Assembly (NCBI GenBank): GCA_963776225.1
Contig: CAVZLL010000004.1
Span: forward strand, 496,001-560,000
DNA length: 64,000 nt
Source of the DNA: Bog-756 sp963776225
GTDB taxonomy: Bacteria > Actinomycetota > Acidimicrobiia > Acidimicrobiales > RAAP-2
Direction: 5' to 3'
The translations under genes were made by a program, and so were the position numbers. This document shows, one piece after another, positions 41,655-51,283 of this stretch. The notes below the pieces were generated by a model. That model saw only the letters and a program-made list of their open reading frames with translations. It had not been told where the DNA came from and did not search any database. Positions within the stretch are counted from its first letter, which is position 1. Each line of letters opens with the position of its first letter.

Positions 41655-44469
41655 ATGTCGAGCGCACCGATGCGTTGGGGGTTGCTCGCCTGGGTGGGAG
41701 CTACGGTGCTGGCGGTGGGTGCGGTGGCGGTCGCCCTCCTCTGGAGCCCGTCCGGGCCGGCGAGCGTCGGTACCGCTCCCCAGCGTCCGGTCGGATCCCC
41801 GATTGCGGTCCCTTCGGGCGTGCCCTCGGGTGGGCCGGCGTCCCTCGTGGATCCCGATGCCGGGACCGGGATCGGGACAGCGGCGCCGGGGAACGTGAGC
41901 GAGTATCCCCGGCGCGTCGGTTCCCCTCGGGATGGTCCAGTTCAGCCCCGATACCTCTCCGGACCGCCAGCTCACGACCGGCTCGGGCTACGACTACAAC
42001 GACTCCGAGATCTCCGGTTTCAGCCTCACCCACCTCTCAGGACCGGGCTGCGCGATCTACGGGGACATTCCCATCCTGCCGGTCAGCGGCTCGATCCCAG
42101 CCGATCCCGAGGCCGCGGTCCAGCCCTTCTCACATGCGAACGAGCGAGCCTCGGCCGGCAACTACGCGGTGAGCGTCGGTACCGGGAGGCCAGCGGAATC
42201 GGCGTCCGGCTGACCGCCACCACCCGAACTGCACTCGGGGCGTTCACCTTTCCCGCTGCTCCGCCGTCTCGCAGGGGCATCGATCCAACCGGAGGTGACC
42301 ACCTCCTGTTCAAGGTCAGTGACTCCGCGAACGGCTCGACCGCCGCGCACGTCCAGATCGTCGGGACCGACGAGCTCACCGGATCGGTGACCAGCGGGGA
42401 CTTCTGCGGCATCCCGGGCAGCTACACGCTGTACTTCGCGGCGCGCTTCTCCACTCCGTTCGTCGCGAGTGGCACGTGGGAGAACGGCGCCGTGAGTTCG
42501 AGCAAGGTCCTGCGCGGGCACCGCCGAGCGTGGACTGCGGCGCCTGGGTCGGGCTTCCGTCGTCCGGACCGATCGGGACGTCAGAAGGTCCTGGCCAAGG
42601 TGGGCGTCTCCTTCGTCTCGGCCGCGGGGGCCGCCGCGAACCTCCTCGAAGAGGATCCCGGCTGGGACGTCGAGAAGATCTCCGATACGGCGACGGCCGA
42701 ATGGAACGGCCTCTTGGGACGGGTGGCGGTCCAGGGAGGCACCGAGGACGGACCAGCGCATCTTCTACACGGCGCTCTACCACTCGCTGCTGTTCCCCTC
42801 TGTCTTCAGCGATGACGACGGTGAGTACATGGGCTTCGACCACCGGGTCCACAGGTTGGCCGAGGGTCACGTGCAGTACACCAACTTCTCGGAAGTCCGA
42901 CATCTACCGGTCGGAGGTCCCTCTCCTGGCCATGCTGTTACCGGGGCCGACGTCCCAGATGGTGCAGTCGCTCCTGAACGACGCCGCCCAGACCAAGGGG
43001 GGCTACCTGCCCAGGTGGGCGATCGCCGACAACGACGCGAGCCAGTGGGACGGGGACTCGGCCGATCCGATCATCGCCGATGCCTACGCCTACGGGGCTC
43101 GCCAGTTCAGCCTCCACGACGCACTCGAGGCGATGGTCCACGGCGCCACCGTTCCCGAGAACGGCCTGGTGGTCGAGCGACAGAATCTGGCCCAGTACGT
43201 GGCCCAGGGTTGGGTGCCCGAGCTCACCTACGACGTCACCTCGTATCCCTACACCGACGGCGGCTCGGAGACACTCGAGTACTCGATCGACGACTTCGCC
43301 ATCGCCCAGCTCGCCCAGGCCAGCGGGCGACCGGGCGACAGCGGCGATCTTCTCCAAGCGCGGCCAGAACTGGCAGAACCTGTTCAACCCAGCGACGGGG
43401 TACCTCGCGGCCCGCCGGGCCGACGGGAGCTTCCCGCCCGGGCCGGCCTTCCAGCCGGCGAGTCCTGCCGCTCGAGGCCCAGGGAGTCGCCCAACAGGGC
43501 TTCGAGGAGGGCAACGCCATCCAGTACACCTGGGCGGTTCCGCAGAACCTGGCCGGCCTCATCGGGCTGATGGGCGGGGACCAGGCGGCGGTCGCCAAGC
43601 TCGACACGTTCTTCACCCAGCTCAACGCGACCCGCTTCGCGCCCTACGACTGGGCCGGGAACGAACCGGGCAAGTGGATCCCCTTCGAGTACGACTACGC
43701 CGGAGCGCCGTGGGAGACCCAGTCGGTCGTGCGGCGCATCATGACGCAGCTCTACCCGCTCGCCCCGGCCGGCGAGCCGGGCGAGGACGACCTGGGGGCC
43801 ATCTCCTCGTGGTACGTCTGGGCCGCGCTGGGCCTGTACCCCGAGACCCCCGGGGTGGCCGATCTGGTCTTGACCAGCCCCCTCTTCCCCCGGGTGACCA
43901 TCACCGAGGGGAACGGCCGCACCCTCACCGTCACCGGCACGCACGCCCCCGATGACCTACATCCAACACGCCCAGCTCGCGATCGGATCGGGCGGATCGT
44001 CGATCTGGGACAAGCCGTGGATCCCCGCGGCGGCCCTGTCGGAAGGAGCGCGCTCTCACGATCGACCTCGGCAGGTCACCCAATGACGCCTGGGGGTCGG
44101 CCGCAGTGGGCGTCTCCCCCCTCGTTCTCGCAAGGTGCCGCGCCCGCCGTGCCGTTCACGACCCCTGGCGGATCCCTCGCCCTGCCTGCCAACGGCTCCG
44201 CCACCTTCCAGCTCGGCGTGCAGGAGGAAGGCGGCGCGGCGAGCTCGGGGTCGGTGCAAGCAGTTGCCTGGCACGTGGCTCCCTCGACAACCGCTGCCGG
44301 GGTGACCCTCACACCAGATTCTGGAACCCTGCGTGTGGTCGATGGCCGCTCGACGACGCCGATCCTGGTGGCATCGGGCAGCGCGGGACGCTCGTCGATC
44401 ATGATCGACCTCGATCAGGAAGGGCATCCCCTTCCGAACCTCACGCTGGAGGTCGACGTCGGCACCTGA
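41655..44469 (+). pseudogene. GH92 alpha-mannosidase-like enzyme with about ten frame changes
   Basis: All parts of a secreted GH92 family exo-alpha-mannosidase are present in order but spread over three frames: signal anchor (41655 on), PLGMVQFSPDTSP, GYDYNDSEISGFSLTHLSGP, LLFKVSDSANGSTAA, FYTALYHSLLFPSVFSD, EYMGFDHRVHRLAEGHVQYT, DIYRSEVPLLAMLLPGPTSQ, GDSADPIIADAYAYGAR, EEGNAIQYTWAVPQNLAGLI, GEPGEDDLGAISSWYVWAAL and the C-terminal beta domain. Frame changes are near 41930, 42185, 42500-42570 (two), 42745, 42895, 43335, 43470, 43950, 44050 and 44115. Active-site acids of the family lie in the preserved blocks. No internal stop is needed within any block, which argues for recent indels or sequence error. 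Confidence 0.88.
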
Positions 44470-44508
44470 CGCTCCGTCCCCGTCCCGGTCGCTTCCACGG
44501 AACCCCTC

Positions 44509-44856
44509 TCAGGATGCGCCGGGCGCGATGGCGGTCGGATGTGTCGGCTGGTAAAGGCCGACCACGCCGCCACCCGGCAGCTGGATTCTCGTGACGGCAC
44601 CCCACCGCGCCTCCTCCACGTCCGAGCACCGGACACCCTTCTGAGAGAGGGCCACCATTTCGCCACGGAGGTCGTCGCACATGAGGTACAGCTCGCTCCC
44701 CACCTGCTGGTCCGCCGGGTGAACGGCCAACTCGGACGGGGGCAGGGTGAAGATGAGCCACTCGTGGCCGGCATCCACTGCGGGGAATCGGAGGACGTCC
44801 CGGAAGAAGGCCCGGTCTGCCGAGGCATCCCGGCTGTACAGGATACGGAGCGCCAA
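44509..44856 (-). CDS. VOC/glyoxalase-like protein
   Basis: A 115-residue vicinal-oxygen-chelate fold protein: LRILYSRDASADRAFFRDVL at the start, a central GSELYLMCDDL strand and a final VTRIQLPGGGVVGLYQPTHP. Glyoxalase, bleomycin-resistance or dioxygenase-like members share this fold; which metal or substrate is used here cannot be told. The minus-strand gene sits between the GH92 gene and the next hydrolase. Confidence 0.8.
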   Translation of the reverse strand: MALRILYSRDASADRAFFRDVLRFPAVDAGHEWLIFTLPPSELAVHPADQQVGSELYLMCDDLRGEMVALSQKGVRCSDVEEARWGAVTRIQLPGGGVVGLYQPTHPTAIAPGAS

Positions 44857-45000
44857 AGATCATCGGGTCGTCCGCTCCTCGCACTCGACGGTTCCACGCT
44901 GAGCCTGCCACGTGGGTCGATCAGTACGGCGATGTTGGCTCGGGCCGGTGGTGGTCCCGTCCACTGGCGGAGGGGTGCACCCACGGTGTCTCATGGGGTC

Positions 45001-45708
45001 ATGACGCCCCTTGTCCTCATCCACGGCGGGAGCTTCGCCGCCTCATGCTGGGATTTGCTCACGCCCCTCCTCGCGGAGCCCGTTCTGGCCGTCGATCTCC
45101 CCGGGCGCGGAGACAACGGACCGCCCGGGTCCCTCACCATCCGCGGTGCCGCCGCCTCGGTGGCCGCCGATGTCGACGCCGCCGGGTTCGACGAGGTGGT
45201 CCTCGTCGGGCACTCCATGGCCGGATGCTCGTTGCCCGCCACGATCGACCAGCTCGGCGAGCGGGTCCGCCACGTGGTGTTCGTGGCCTGCACGGTCCCC
45301 GAGGACGGACAGCGCTGCGTCGACACGCTGCCAGAGGAGATCCAGGACCTCATCCGCGACAGCGAGGACGCTCCGCCCTCGACCATGGACGAGGCGATGG
45401 CCAGGACGGTCTTCGGCAACGATCTCGATGACGAGCAGTTCGCCTGGTGCATGGCCCGCATGGTGCCCGAGGGTCTGACCCTCCTCTTCGAGCGGGTGGA
45501 CCTCGCCCCGCTTCGCTCCCCCGTTGCCCGGACCTGGATCCGGCCGTTACGCGACGCCATCATCCACCCGGACGCGCAGGGTCGGTTCGCCGCCAATGTG
45601 GGTCACTGCGACATCATCGACATCGACGCCGCCCACATGTGCATGATCAGCAAGCCGGTCGAGCTGGCCGACATCCTCAACCGCATCGCGGGTGGAGTTG
45701 CCGGCTGA
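45001..45708 (+). CDS. Alpha/beta-fold hydrolase (esterase-like)
   Basis: 235 residues. HGGSFAASCWDLL forms the oxyanion region, VVLVGHSMAGCSLPATI is the nucleophile elbow, and the late AANVGHCDIIDIDAAHMCMI segment should give the histidine. It resembles the HNL/methyl-salicylate-esterase side of the family. The ATG at 45001 is chosen because the long upstream frame is antisense to the VOC gene. Confidence 0.85.
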   Translation: MTPLVLIHGGSFAASCWDLLTPLLAEPVLAVDLPGRGDNGPPGSLTIRGAAASVAADVDAAGFDEVVLVGHSMAGCSLPATIDQLGERVRHVVFVACTVPEDGQRCVDTLPEEIQDLIRDSEDAPPSTMDEAMARTVFGNDLDDEQFAWCMARMVPEGLTLLFERVDLAPLRSPVARTWIRPLRDAIIHPDAQGRFAANVGHCDIIDIDAAHMCMISKPVELADILNRIAGGVAG

Positions 45709-45735
45709 GGAGCCGCAGCGCTGCGATGCGCTGGG

Positions 45736-46452
45736 TCAGACCAACGCCCCGGCCAGCGGGGACGCGCCGCCGCCACATCGATCACCGCGCCGTCGGTGGC
45801 ACCCGGAGCGCCTCGAAGTCGGCTCGCTCCCGTGGCGGCCGGACCGGCCACGGCCGACGGACGGACCCCGTCGAGCACGGTGTGCCACGAGTGTCGCCGC
45901 CAGTTCCGGCGTCAACGGCTCGTGCTGCATGGTGAGCCGGTAGTAGATGGGCGCGTAGAGCTGGTCGAGCAGGGCGGGCACATCGGTGTCGGGTCTGACC
46001 TGGCCGCGCTCGATGGCCCGCAGCAGGACCGTCGTCGAGGCCGCACGCCTCGGCCCGAGCCACCGGGACCGGAGGGTCTCGGCGAGATCGGGGTCGGACT
46101 GGGCGCGGCCGATGAGCTCGGCCATCACCGCGCCCGCCCGTCCGCGGAACGCGTCGATGAGCAGGCGGATCTGGCTGGTGAGGTCGCCGGACAGATCACC
46201 GGTGTCCTCGAAGCTGCTGCTCTGGCGGTACCGGTGGAAATAGGCGTCGATGGCCACCGATCCGCGGGAGGGCCACCACTTGTAGATGGTCACCTTGCTC
46301 ACGCCCGCCCGGGAGGCGATCGCCTCGATGGTCGCGGCCGCCAGGCCACCCTCGATGAGCAGGTCCGCCGCGGCGTCGAGGACGGCGAGGCGCGCCCGCT
46401 CGCTCCGCGGCCGGCCGCTCCGCCGCGGGCCGGGCTGCGCCTTGACCGTCAC
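45736..46452 (-). CDS. TetR-family regulator
   Basis: A 238-residue regulator. The HTH (ERARLAVLDAAADLLIEGGL, then IEAIASRAGVSKVTIYKWWP) is at about 18-62, followed by the TetR ligand domain with a YAPIYYRLTMQHEPLTPELA block. The last 45 residues are Arg/Gly-rich; another frame entered near 45885 reads DTVLDGVRPSA, which suits the family better, so a single-base error is possible. Divergent from an MFS gene, with a palindrome between them. Confidence 0.82.
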   Translation of the reverse strand: MTVKAQPGPRRSGRPRSERARLAVLDAAADLLIEGGLAAATIEAIASRAGVSKVTIYKWWPSRGSVAIDAYFHRYRQSSSFEDTGDLSGDLTSQIRLLIDAFRGRAGAVMAELIGRAQSDPDLAETLRSRWLGPRRAASTTVLLRAIERGQVRPDTDVPALLDQLYAPIYYRLTMQHEPLTPELAATLVAHRARRGPSVGRGRSGRHGSEPTSRRSGCHRRRGDRCGGGASPLAGALV

Positions 46453-46458
46453 GCCTCC

Positions 46459-46486
46459 ACTGTATATGGTGAACGGTACGTACAGT
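46459..46486. promoter_or_regulatory. Operator candidate between TetR and MFS genes
   Basis: ACTGTA-N16-TACAGT, 7 bp before the TetR ATG and 46 bp before the preferred MFS start. It probably mediates autoregulation and efflux control. Confidence 0.55.
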
Positions 46487-46531
46487 AATCAGACGGGATC
46501 GGATCGGGTCCGAACGCCCGTGGAGGCTCCT

Positions 46532-47764
46532 GTGGCTCGCTCGCTCGAAGCGCCCCAGCACCGCACCGGCCTCTCCCACGGGTTGGTCCTCGTCTTCGCC
46601 GTCGCCTGCGGCCTGTCGGTGGCCAACCTCTACTACGCACAGCCGATCCTCGACACCATCACCAAGTCGTTCGGCACGAGCTCGGCGACCGCCGGACTGG
46701 TGGTGACCCTCTCCCAGATCGGCTACGCGATCGGGCTCGCCCTGCTGGTCCCCCTCGGCGATCTGGTGTCCAGACGCCGCCTGGTGCCGATCATGCTCAC
46801 GGTGACCACCGGCGGGTTGATCGTCTCCGCCGTCGCACCCTCGATCGGCGTGCTCATCGCGGTCGCCCTCGTGGTCGGCGCGGGATCGGTCGTGGCCCAG
46901 GTGCTCGTCCCGATGGCGGCGTCCCTGGCCAGCGACGAGCATCGCGGCCGGGTCGTGGGCACGGTCATGAGCGGCCTCCTCATGGGGATCCTGCTCGCCC
47001 GGACCGTGTCCGGGGTGGTCGCCGGGGCATCCAGCTGGCGCGCGGTCTACGTGATGGCCGCCGTGCTGACCGCGGCGATGGCCCTCGTCCTCGGCCGGGT
47101 GCTGCCGGCGGAGGAGGAACGACCGAGGATCGCCTACGGCGCGCTGCTCCGGAGCACGGCCGCCCTGCTGGCCTCCCAACCCCTGCTGCGGCGCCGTGCG
47201 CTCTTCGGCGCCCTCGGCTTCGCCGCGTTCAGCGCGTTCTGGACCACCATGGCGTTCGTCCTGGCCGGCGCGCCGTACCACTACGGCGACCTGACCATCG
47301 GGCTGTTCGGCCTGGTCGGCGCCGCCGGGGCGCTCTGCGCGACGGTCGCCGGACGGTGGGTGGACCGGGGCTGGTCCACCCGGACGACCCTGGCGTTCGC
47401 CCTCTGCGTGGCCGTCTCCTTCCTCCCCCTCTGGTTCGGCGGGCACGACCTCCTCTGGCTGATCGGCGGCATCCTCCTGCTCGACATCGGGGTCCAGGGG
47501 CTCCAGGTCACCAACCAGTCGCTCATCTACCGGCTGGCGCCGGACGCCAGGAGCCGGGTCAATTCCGCCTACATGGTCTGCTACTTCGCGGGCGGCGCCA
47601 TCGGATCAGCGCTCGGTGGCGCCCTCTACAGCAGCCACCGGTGGGCGGGGGTCTGCGTCCTCGGTGCGGGCATCGGGGCGGCTGCAGTGGCCTCGGCGGT
47701 GGTCGACGCCTACCGGGGCGACCCGAGTGCGCGACGCCAGGGTTCGAGGTCGAGCGCGGGGTAG
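46532..47764 (+). CDS. MFS transporter
   Basis: A 410-residue, twelve-helix major facilitator. Seen are ANLYYAQPILDTI near the start, the loop 2-3 motif GDLVSRRRLVP, and the central loop before RIAYGALLRSTAALL. It looks like the YgaY/AraJ-type drug or sugar-analogue exporters. A GTG at 46532 after GGAGG is preferred; ATG at 46466 would place the start inside the palindrome. It is controlled by the neighbouring TetR (inference). Its 3' end overlaps the convergent PhyH gene by 55 bp. Confidence 0.88.
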   Translation: MARSLEAPQHRTGLSHGLVLVFAVACGLSVANLYYAQPILDTITKSFGTSSATAGLVVTLSQIGYAIGLALLVPLGDLVSRRRLVPIMLTVTTGGLIVSAVAPSIGVLIAVALVVGAGSVVAQVLVPMAASLASDEHRGRVVGTVMSGLLMGILLARTVSGVVAGASSWRAVYVMAAVLTAAMALVLGRVLPAEEERPRIAYGALLRSTAALLASQPLLRRRALFGALGFAAFSAFWTTMAFVLAGAPYHYGDLTIGLFGLVGAAGALCATVAGRWVDRGWSTRTTLAFALCVAVSFLPLWFGGHDLLWLIGGILLLDIGVQGLQVTNQSLIYRLAPDARSRVNSAYMVCYFAGGAIGSALGGALYSSHRWAGVCVLGAGIGAAAVASAVVDAYRGDPSARRQGSRSSAG

Positions 47765-48672
47765 CGGAACGCCACGAGCCGGAGCAGGGCGTCGTCCCAG
47801 ATCGGGTGCCCCGGCGGCGGGAACCCGAACAGCGCGAGCTCGCGTGGCGTCGACTGCTCGGCGAACCTGGTCCACGCCGGACTGGTCGACTCCGACTGGG
47901 CACCGTCGTACCCGATCCAGTCGTGCCCGGCCCGTTTGAACGCGAGCGCGAGGACGAAGCGGGCCGACCGGTCGGAGGTGAACGGGGCTCCCCGGTGGAA
48001 CACGTCGGACCGGTAGGCGAGGAGCGACCCGCGCTGCCCGCTCGCCCGTCGCTCGGCGGCATAGAGGGCGGGGTCGGTGTCGGGCATGACCACCGGCATC
48101 CAGGGCTTCACGTGCGCCGAGTCGCCCACCGGGACCAACCGGGTCGGATTGTCGGCAGGACCGACGTCGGAGAGGTAGAGGAAGGTCTGCAGGTTCCACC
48201 AGGGAGGCCCCGTCCCCGCGGGCAGCCAGGAGTGGTTGCGGTCGGTGTGCATGGGCTGCTCGTAGTTGGTCAGCCCGGAGTACTTGGCGCTCGCGTGCGC
48301 CTGGTAGAGCCGGATGTCGGCCGTTCCGAGCGCCCGCTCGGCGAAGTCGACGACCGAGGGGTGGACGCAGACCCGGCTGAGCGCGCCCTCGCCGGGGAAG
48401 GGGAAGGGCGCCGACCACCGATGTTGTGCCCCGCGGAATCCCGGGCCGTCCTCGGGCCACTCGAACTCCTCCTCCGGATCGGGACGGTCCCCCCTCCGGC
48501 GCCGGGTCACCAGCTCCGGCGCGGCGTGGTACTCCTCGGCGGACGGGAAGACCCGGTTCAGATCGTCCGAGACGCGGTCGATCTCGTCGCGGCCGACGAG
48601 GCCGTCGAGGAGCACCCAGCCGTCGTCGCGCCAGGTCTCGAGCTCGGAGTCTGTGGCGAACCGTGAGGCCAC
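47710..48672 (-). CDS. Phytanoyl-CoA dioxygenase-family (PhyH) protein
   Basis: A 320-residue Fe(II)/2-oxoglutarate oxygenase-like protein. The iron motif HxD is in EQPMHTDRNHSWLPAG, the distal histidine in SDVFHRGAPFTSD, and the following arginine in SARFVLALAF binds 2-oxoglutarate. It may hydroxylate a lipid or small molecule; the substrate is unknown. A GTG start follows GGAGG. The frame stays open far upstream but is antisense to two genes there. Confidence 0.87.
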   Translation of the reverse strand: MASRFATDSELETWRDDGWVLLDGLVGRDEIDRVSDDLNRVFPSAEEYHAAPELVTRRRRGDRPDPEEEFEWPEDGPGFRGAQHRWSAPFPFPGEGALSRVCVHPSVVDFAERALGTADIRLYQAHASAKYSGLTNYEQPMHTDRNHSWLPAGTGPPWWNLQTFLYLSDVGPADNPTRLVPVGDSAHVKPWMPVVMPDTDPALYAAERRASGQRGSLLAYRSDVFHRGAPFTSDRSARFVLALAFKRAGHDWIGYDGAQSESTSPAWTRFAEQSTPRELALFGFPPPGHPIWDDALLRLVAFRYPALDLEPWRRALGSPR

Positions 48673-48816
48673 TCGTGGAACCTCCGTTGGGGACAGCACT
48701 GCCGGACAACGCACGCTACCGCCCGGTGTCGACCCGGTGGCCGGTCCGGTGGGAATTGCACCCCGCTCGGCGCCACCGATGTGACGACCGGTGGCCCGGA
48801 TGTGACGATGGGGGTC

Positions 48817-49704
48817 ATGGACCCCGAACGGATCGTCTTCGAAGGCTTCGAGGGGCTGCGCCTGGTGGCCGATGTGCGCGGGGAGCCCGACGCCCCTCCG
48901 GTGCTCTTCCTCCACGGGGGTGGCCAGACCCGCCATGCCTGGGGCACCACCGCAGCGACCGTGGCGGACCGGGGGTGGCGGACGGTCGCGATGGACCTGC
49001 GCGGTCACGGCGACAGCGACTGGGCACCGAACGGTGACTACTCCTTCACCGCGTTCTGCGCGGACTGCGTCGCCGTGGCCGACCAGCTCGGTCGACCGCC
49101 GGTCCTGGTGGGCGCCTCGCTGGGCGGGATGGCCGCCATGCTCGCCGAGGGCACCAGCGACCGACCCGTCTCCTGCGGTCTGGTGCTCGTGGACATCACG
49201 CCCCGGACCAACCAGGAGGGCATCCAGCGGATCTCCCGGTTCATGCAGTCCGGCATCGAGGGATTCGACACCCTCGACGCGGCGGCTGCGGCGATCGCCG
49301 CCTACACCCCCCAGCGGAAGAGACCGGTCAACCCGGCCGGTCTGATGAAGGTGCTGCGCCAGCGCGACGGCCGCTGGTACTGGCACTGGGACCCCCTGGT
49401 GATCAGTCACGACCGGACCGAGGTCGTGCCCGACCGGTTCGCCGCGCTGCTCGACGCCGCACTCGGGAACATCGACGTGCCGACCATGCTCGTCTGGGGC
49501 CTGCTCAGCGACGTGGTCACCCAGGAGGGGGTCGACGAGCTGGTGGCCAAGATCCCCGACGTCACGGTGGTCGCGGTCGGTGGGGCGTCCCACATGATCG
49601 CGGGCGACCGGAACGACGCGTTCACCGACGCGGTGGTCGAGTTCCTGAGCGACCGGATCCGACCCACGCTGGAGGAGCACGACGAGCGATCCTCGCCCTG
49701 GTGA
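48817..49704 (+). CDS. Alpha/beta-fold hydrolase
   Basis: 295 residues. LFLHGGGQTRHAWG is the oxyanion region, VLVGASLGGMAAMLA the nucleophile elbow (GASLGG), LVWGLLSDVVTQEG the acid loop, and VAVGGASHMIAGD the histidine. It belongs to the peroxidase/epoxide-hydrolase-like side of the superfamily; the substrate is unknown. The ATG at 48817 is preferred over two in-frame upstream starts. Probably the first gene of the run to 53165. Confidence 0.86.
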   Translation: MDPERIVFEGFEGLRLVADVRGEPDAPPVLFLHGGGQTRHAWGTTAATVADRGWRTVAMDLRGHGDSDWAPNGDYSFTAFCADCVAVADQLGRPPVLVGASLGGMAAMLAEGTSDRPVSCGLVLVDITPRTNQEGIQRISRFMQSGIEGFDTLDAAAAAIAAYTPQRKRPVNPAGLMKVLRQRDGRWYWHWDPLVISHDRTEVVPDRFAALLDAALGNIDVPTMLVWGLLSDVVTQEGVDELVAKIPDVTVVAVGGASHMIAGDRNDAFTDAVVEFLSDRIRPTLEEHDERSSPW

Positions 49705-49794
49705 CCGCCGGCCCCCCCGAACGAGGGGCGTGCGGGGGTGCTTGCCCCGGTGACCGGGGTCGTGCACGATGGTCCCTTCCCGGGAGAGGGCGTG

Positions 49795-50538
49795 ATGCCG
49801 AAACACCTGGCCTTTGTCTGCGCGATGCCGATGGAGCTGGCTCCCCTCACCAAACGGCTCTCGCTGCGGAGGTCGCGCATCGGATCGCTCGACGTGCGCG
49901 TCGGCTCCCTCGCCGGCCGGCCGGTCGCGGCCATCGTGACCGGGATGGGTCCGGGCCTCGCCACCCGGGGCATGGAGCGCCTGCTGGACGCAGTCGAGGT
50001 CGAGCGGGTGGTGGTGGTGGGGATCACCGGTGCGGTCGACGACGAGACACCCCTCGGGACGCTGGTCCTTCCCGAGCGGGTGGTCGATTCGGCGACGGGC
50101 ACCGGGTACCGGCCCGAGCGGCTGGGTTCCGGCGAGCCGCGGGGGACGATGTGGACCACCGACGGGCTCACCACCGATCAGGCGGTCCTCGCCGACCTGC
50201 GCGCCGCCGGCGTGGTCTCGCTGGACATGGAGACCGCGGCGATCGCAGCGGTCTGCGAGCGCCGCCGCATCCCGTGGTCGGTCTTCCGCGTGCTCAGCGA
50301 CCGCGCGACCGACGGGAGCGTCACCGAGGAGGTGTTCCGTCTCAGCAATCAGGACGGGTCCCCCAATCCGACCGCCATCGCCGCCTACCTGGTGAGGCAC
50401 CCGGGTCGCATCCCCACGCTGGCCCGCCTGGCCCGGACGTCCAAGCTGGCCACCGAGCGGGCGGCAGCCGCGGCCATCGATGCGGTGACCGTCGCCCGCG
50501 GTGCCGGGAGCCCGCACCCGTCTCCCGAGGGCTCCTGA
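49795..50538 (+). CDS. Nucleosidase of the phosphorylase superfamily
   Basis: A 247-residue relative of MTA/SAH nucleosidases. It has VTGMGPGLATRGMERLL early, VVGITGAVDDETPLGTLVLP, and the base-binding VSLDMETAAIAAVCERRRIP with FRVLSDRATD, the aspartate of which is the usual catalytic acid. The base could be adenine or another purine; a hopanoid-associated phosphorylase-like role is an alternative. The ATG at 49795 follows GGAGAGGG. Confidence 0.82.
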   Translation: MPKHLAFVCAMPMELAPLTKRLSLRRSRIGSLDVRVGSLAGRPVAAIVTGMGPGLATRGMERLLDAVEVERVVVVGITGAVDDETPLGTLVLPERVVDSATGTGYRPERLGSGEPRGTMWTTDGLTTDQAVLADLRAAGVVSLDMETAAIAAVCERRRIPWSVFRVLSDRATDGSVTEEVFRLSNQDGSPNPTAIAAYLVRHPGRIPTLARLARTSKLATERAAAAAIDAVTVARGAGSPHPSPEGS

Positions 50539-50569
50539 CCGCCCACGGCCCACCCACCGGGCGGGACCG

Positions 50570-51277
50570 GTGATCGGCGTGCCCGGGGTGGTGTCCCCTC
50601 CTGCCTACTGGGGAGCGGTCGCAGCCGGAGCCGGGCTCTGTGCGGTGCTCTGCGTCGAGGCCCGCCGCCGGCCCGGGCGCTGGACCGGCTGGGCGGCACG
50701 GATCATCGGGTTGGCGCTGGTGGCCGATGCGGTGGGTTACACGGTCGGACTCGTCCTCCAGGGAACCTGGGCGCCCAGGACGTCGCTTCCGCTGGCGCTC
50801 TGCAACATGGGCGTGCTGGTGGCCGCGGTGGCCTGCTGGTGGCAGGTGCCGCTCCTCGTCGAGCTCACCTACTTCTGGGGACTGGCCGGCACCCTCCAGG
50901 CCGTCGTCACACCCGACCTGGCGACGCCCTTTCCCCACCTCCAGTTCTTCGAGTACGTGGGCGGCCACGTGGGCATCGTCCTCGCCGCGCTCTTCTTGGT
51001 GGTCGGTCTGCGCATCGTGCCCCGGCCCGGTGCGGTCCCCCGCGTCTTCGCCATCACCGCGGCGTACACGGCCGCCGTCGGGATCGTCGACGGGCTCACC
51101 GGCGCGAACTACATGTTCCTCCGCACGCCACCTGGTGAATGGACGCTCCTCCGACTGCTCGGACCCTGGCCGTGGTACGTCGTGAGTGCGGCGGCGGTTG
51201 CGTTGGTGCTCCTGACCGCACTCGACGCACCCTTCTGGCCGGGTCGACGCAGGGCGGCGCTGCGGGGAGCGGGCTGA
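50570..51277 (+). CDS. TIGR02206/YwaF-type membrane protein
   Basis: A 235-residue integral membrane protein with seven helices. The family blocks are LPLALCNMGVLVAAVA, LVELTYFWGLAGTLQAVVTP, a following FFEYVGGHVGIVLAALFLVV, and GANYMFLRTPP then LLGPWPWYVV. Function unknown. A GTG start, 31 bp behind the nucleosidase and 6 bp before an MFS gene, so it is inside an operon. Confidence 0.85.
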   Translation: MIGVPGVVSPPAYWGAVAAGAGLCAVLCVEARRRPGRWTGWAARIIGLALVADAVGYTVGLVLQGTWAPRTSLPLALCNMGVLVAAVACWWQVPLLVELTYFWGLAGTLQAVVTPDLATPFPHLQFFEYVGGHVGIVLAALFLVVGLRIVPRPGAVPRVFAITAAYTAAVGIVDGLTGANYMFLRTPPGEWTLLRLLGPWPWYVVSAAAVALVLLTALDAPFWPGRRRAALRGAG

Positions 51278-51283
51278 GCCGGC

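Noticed and set aside
48673..50553. Upstream extension of the PhyH frame to 947 residues
   Set aside because: Antisense to a clear hydrolase and a nucleosidase; a GTG with GGAGG at 48672 gives a normal PhyH length.
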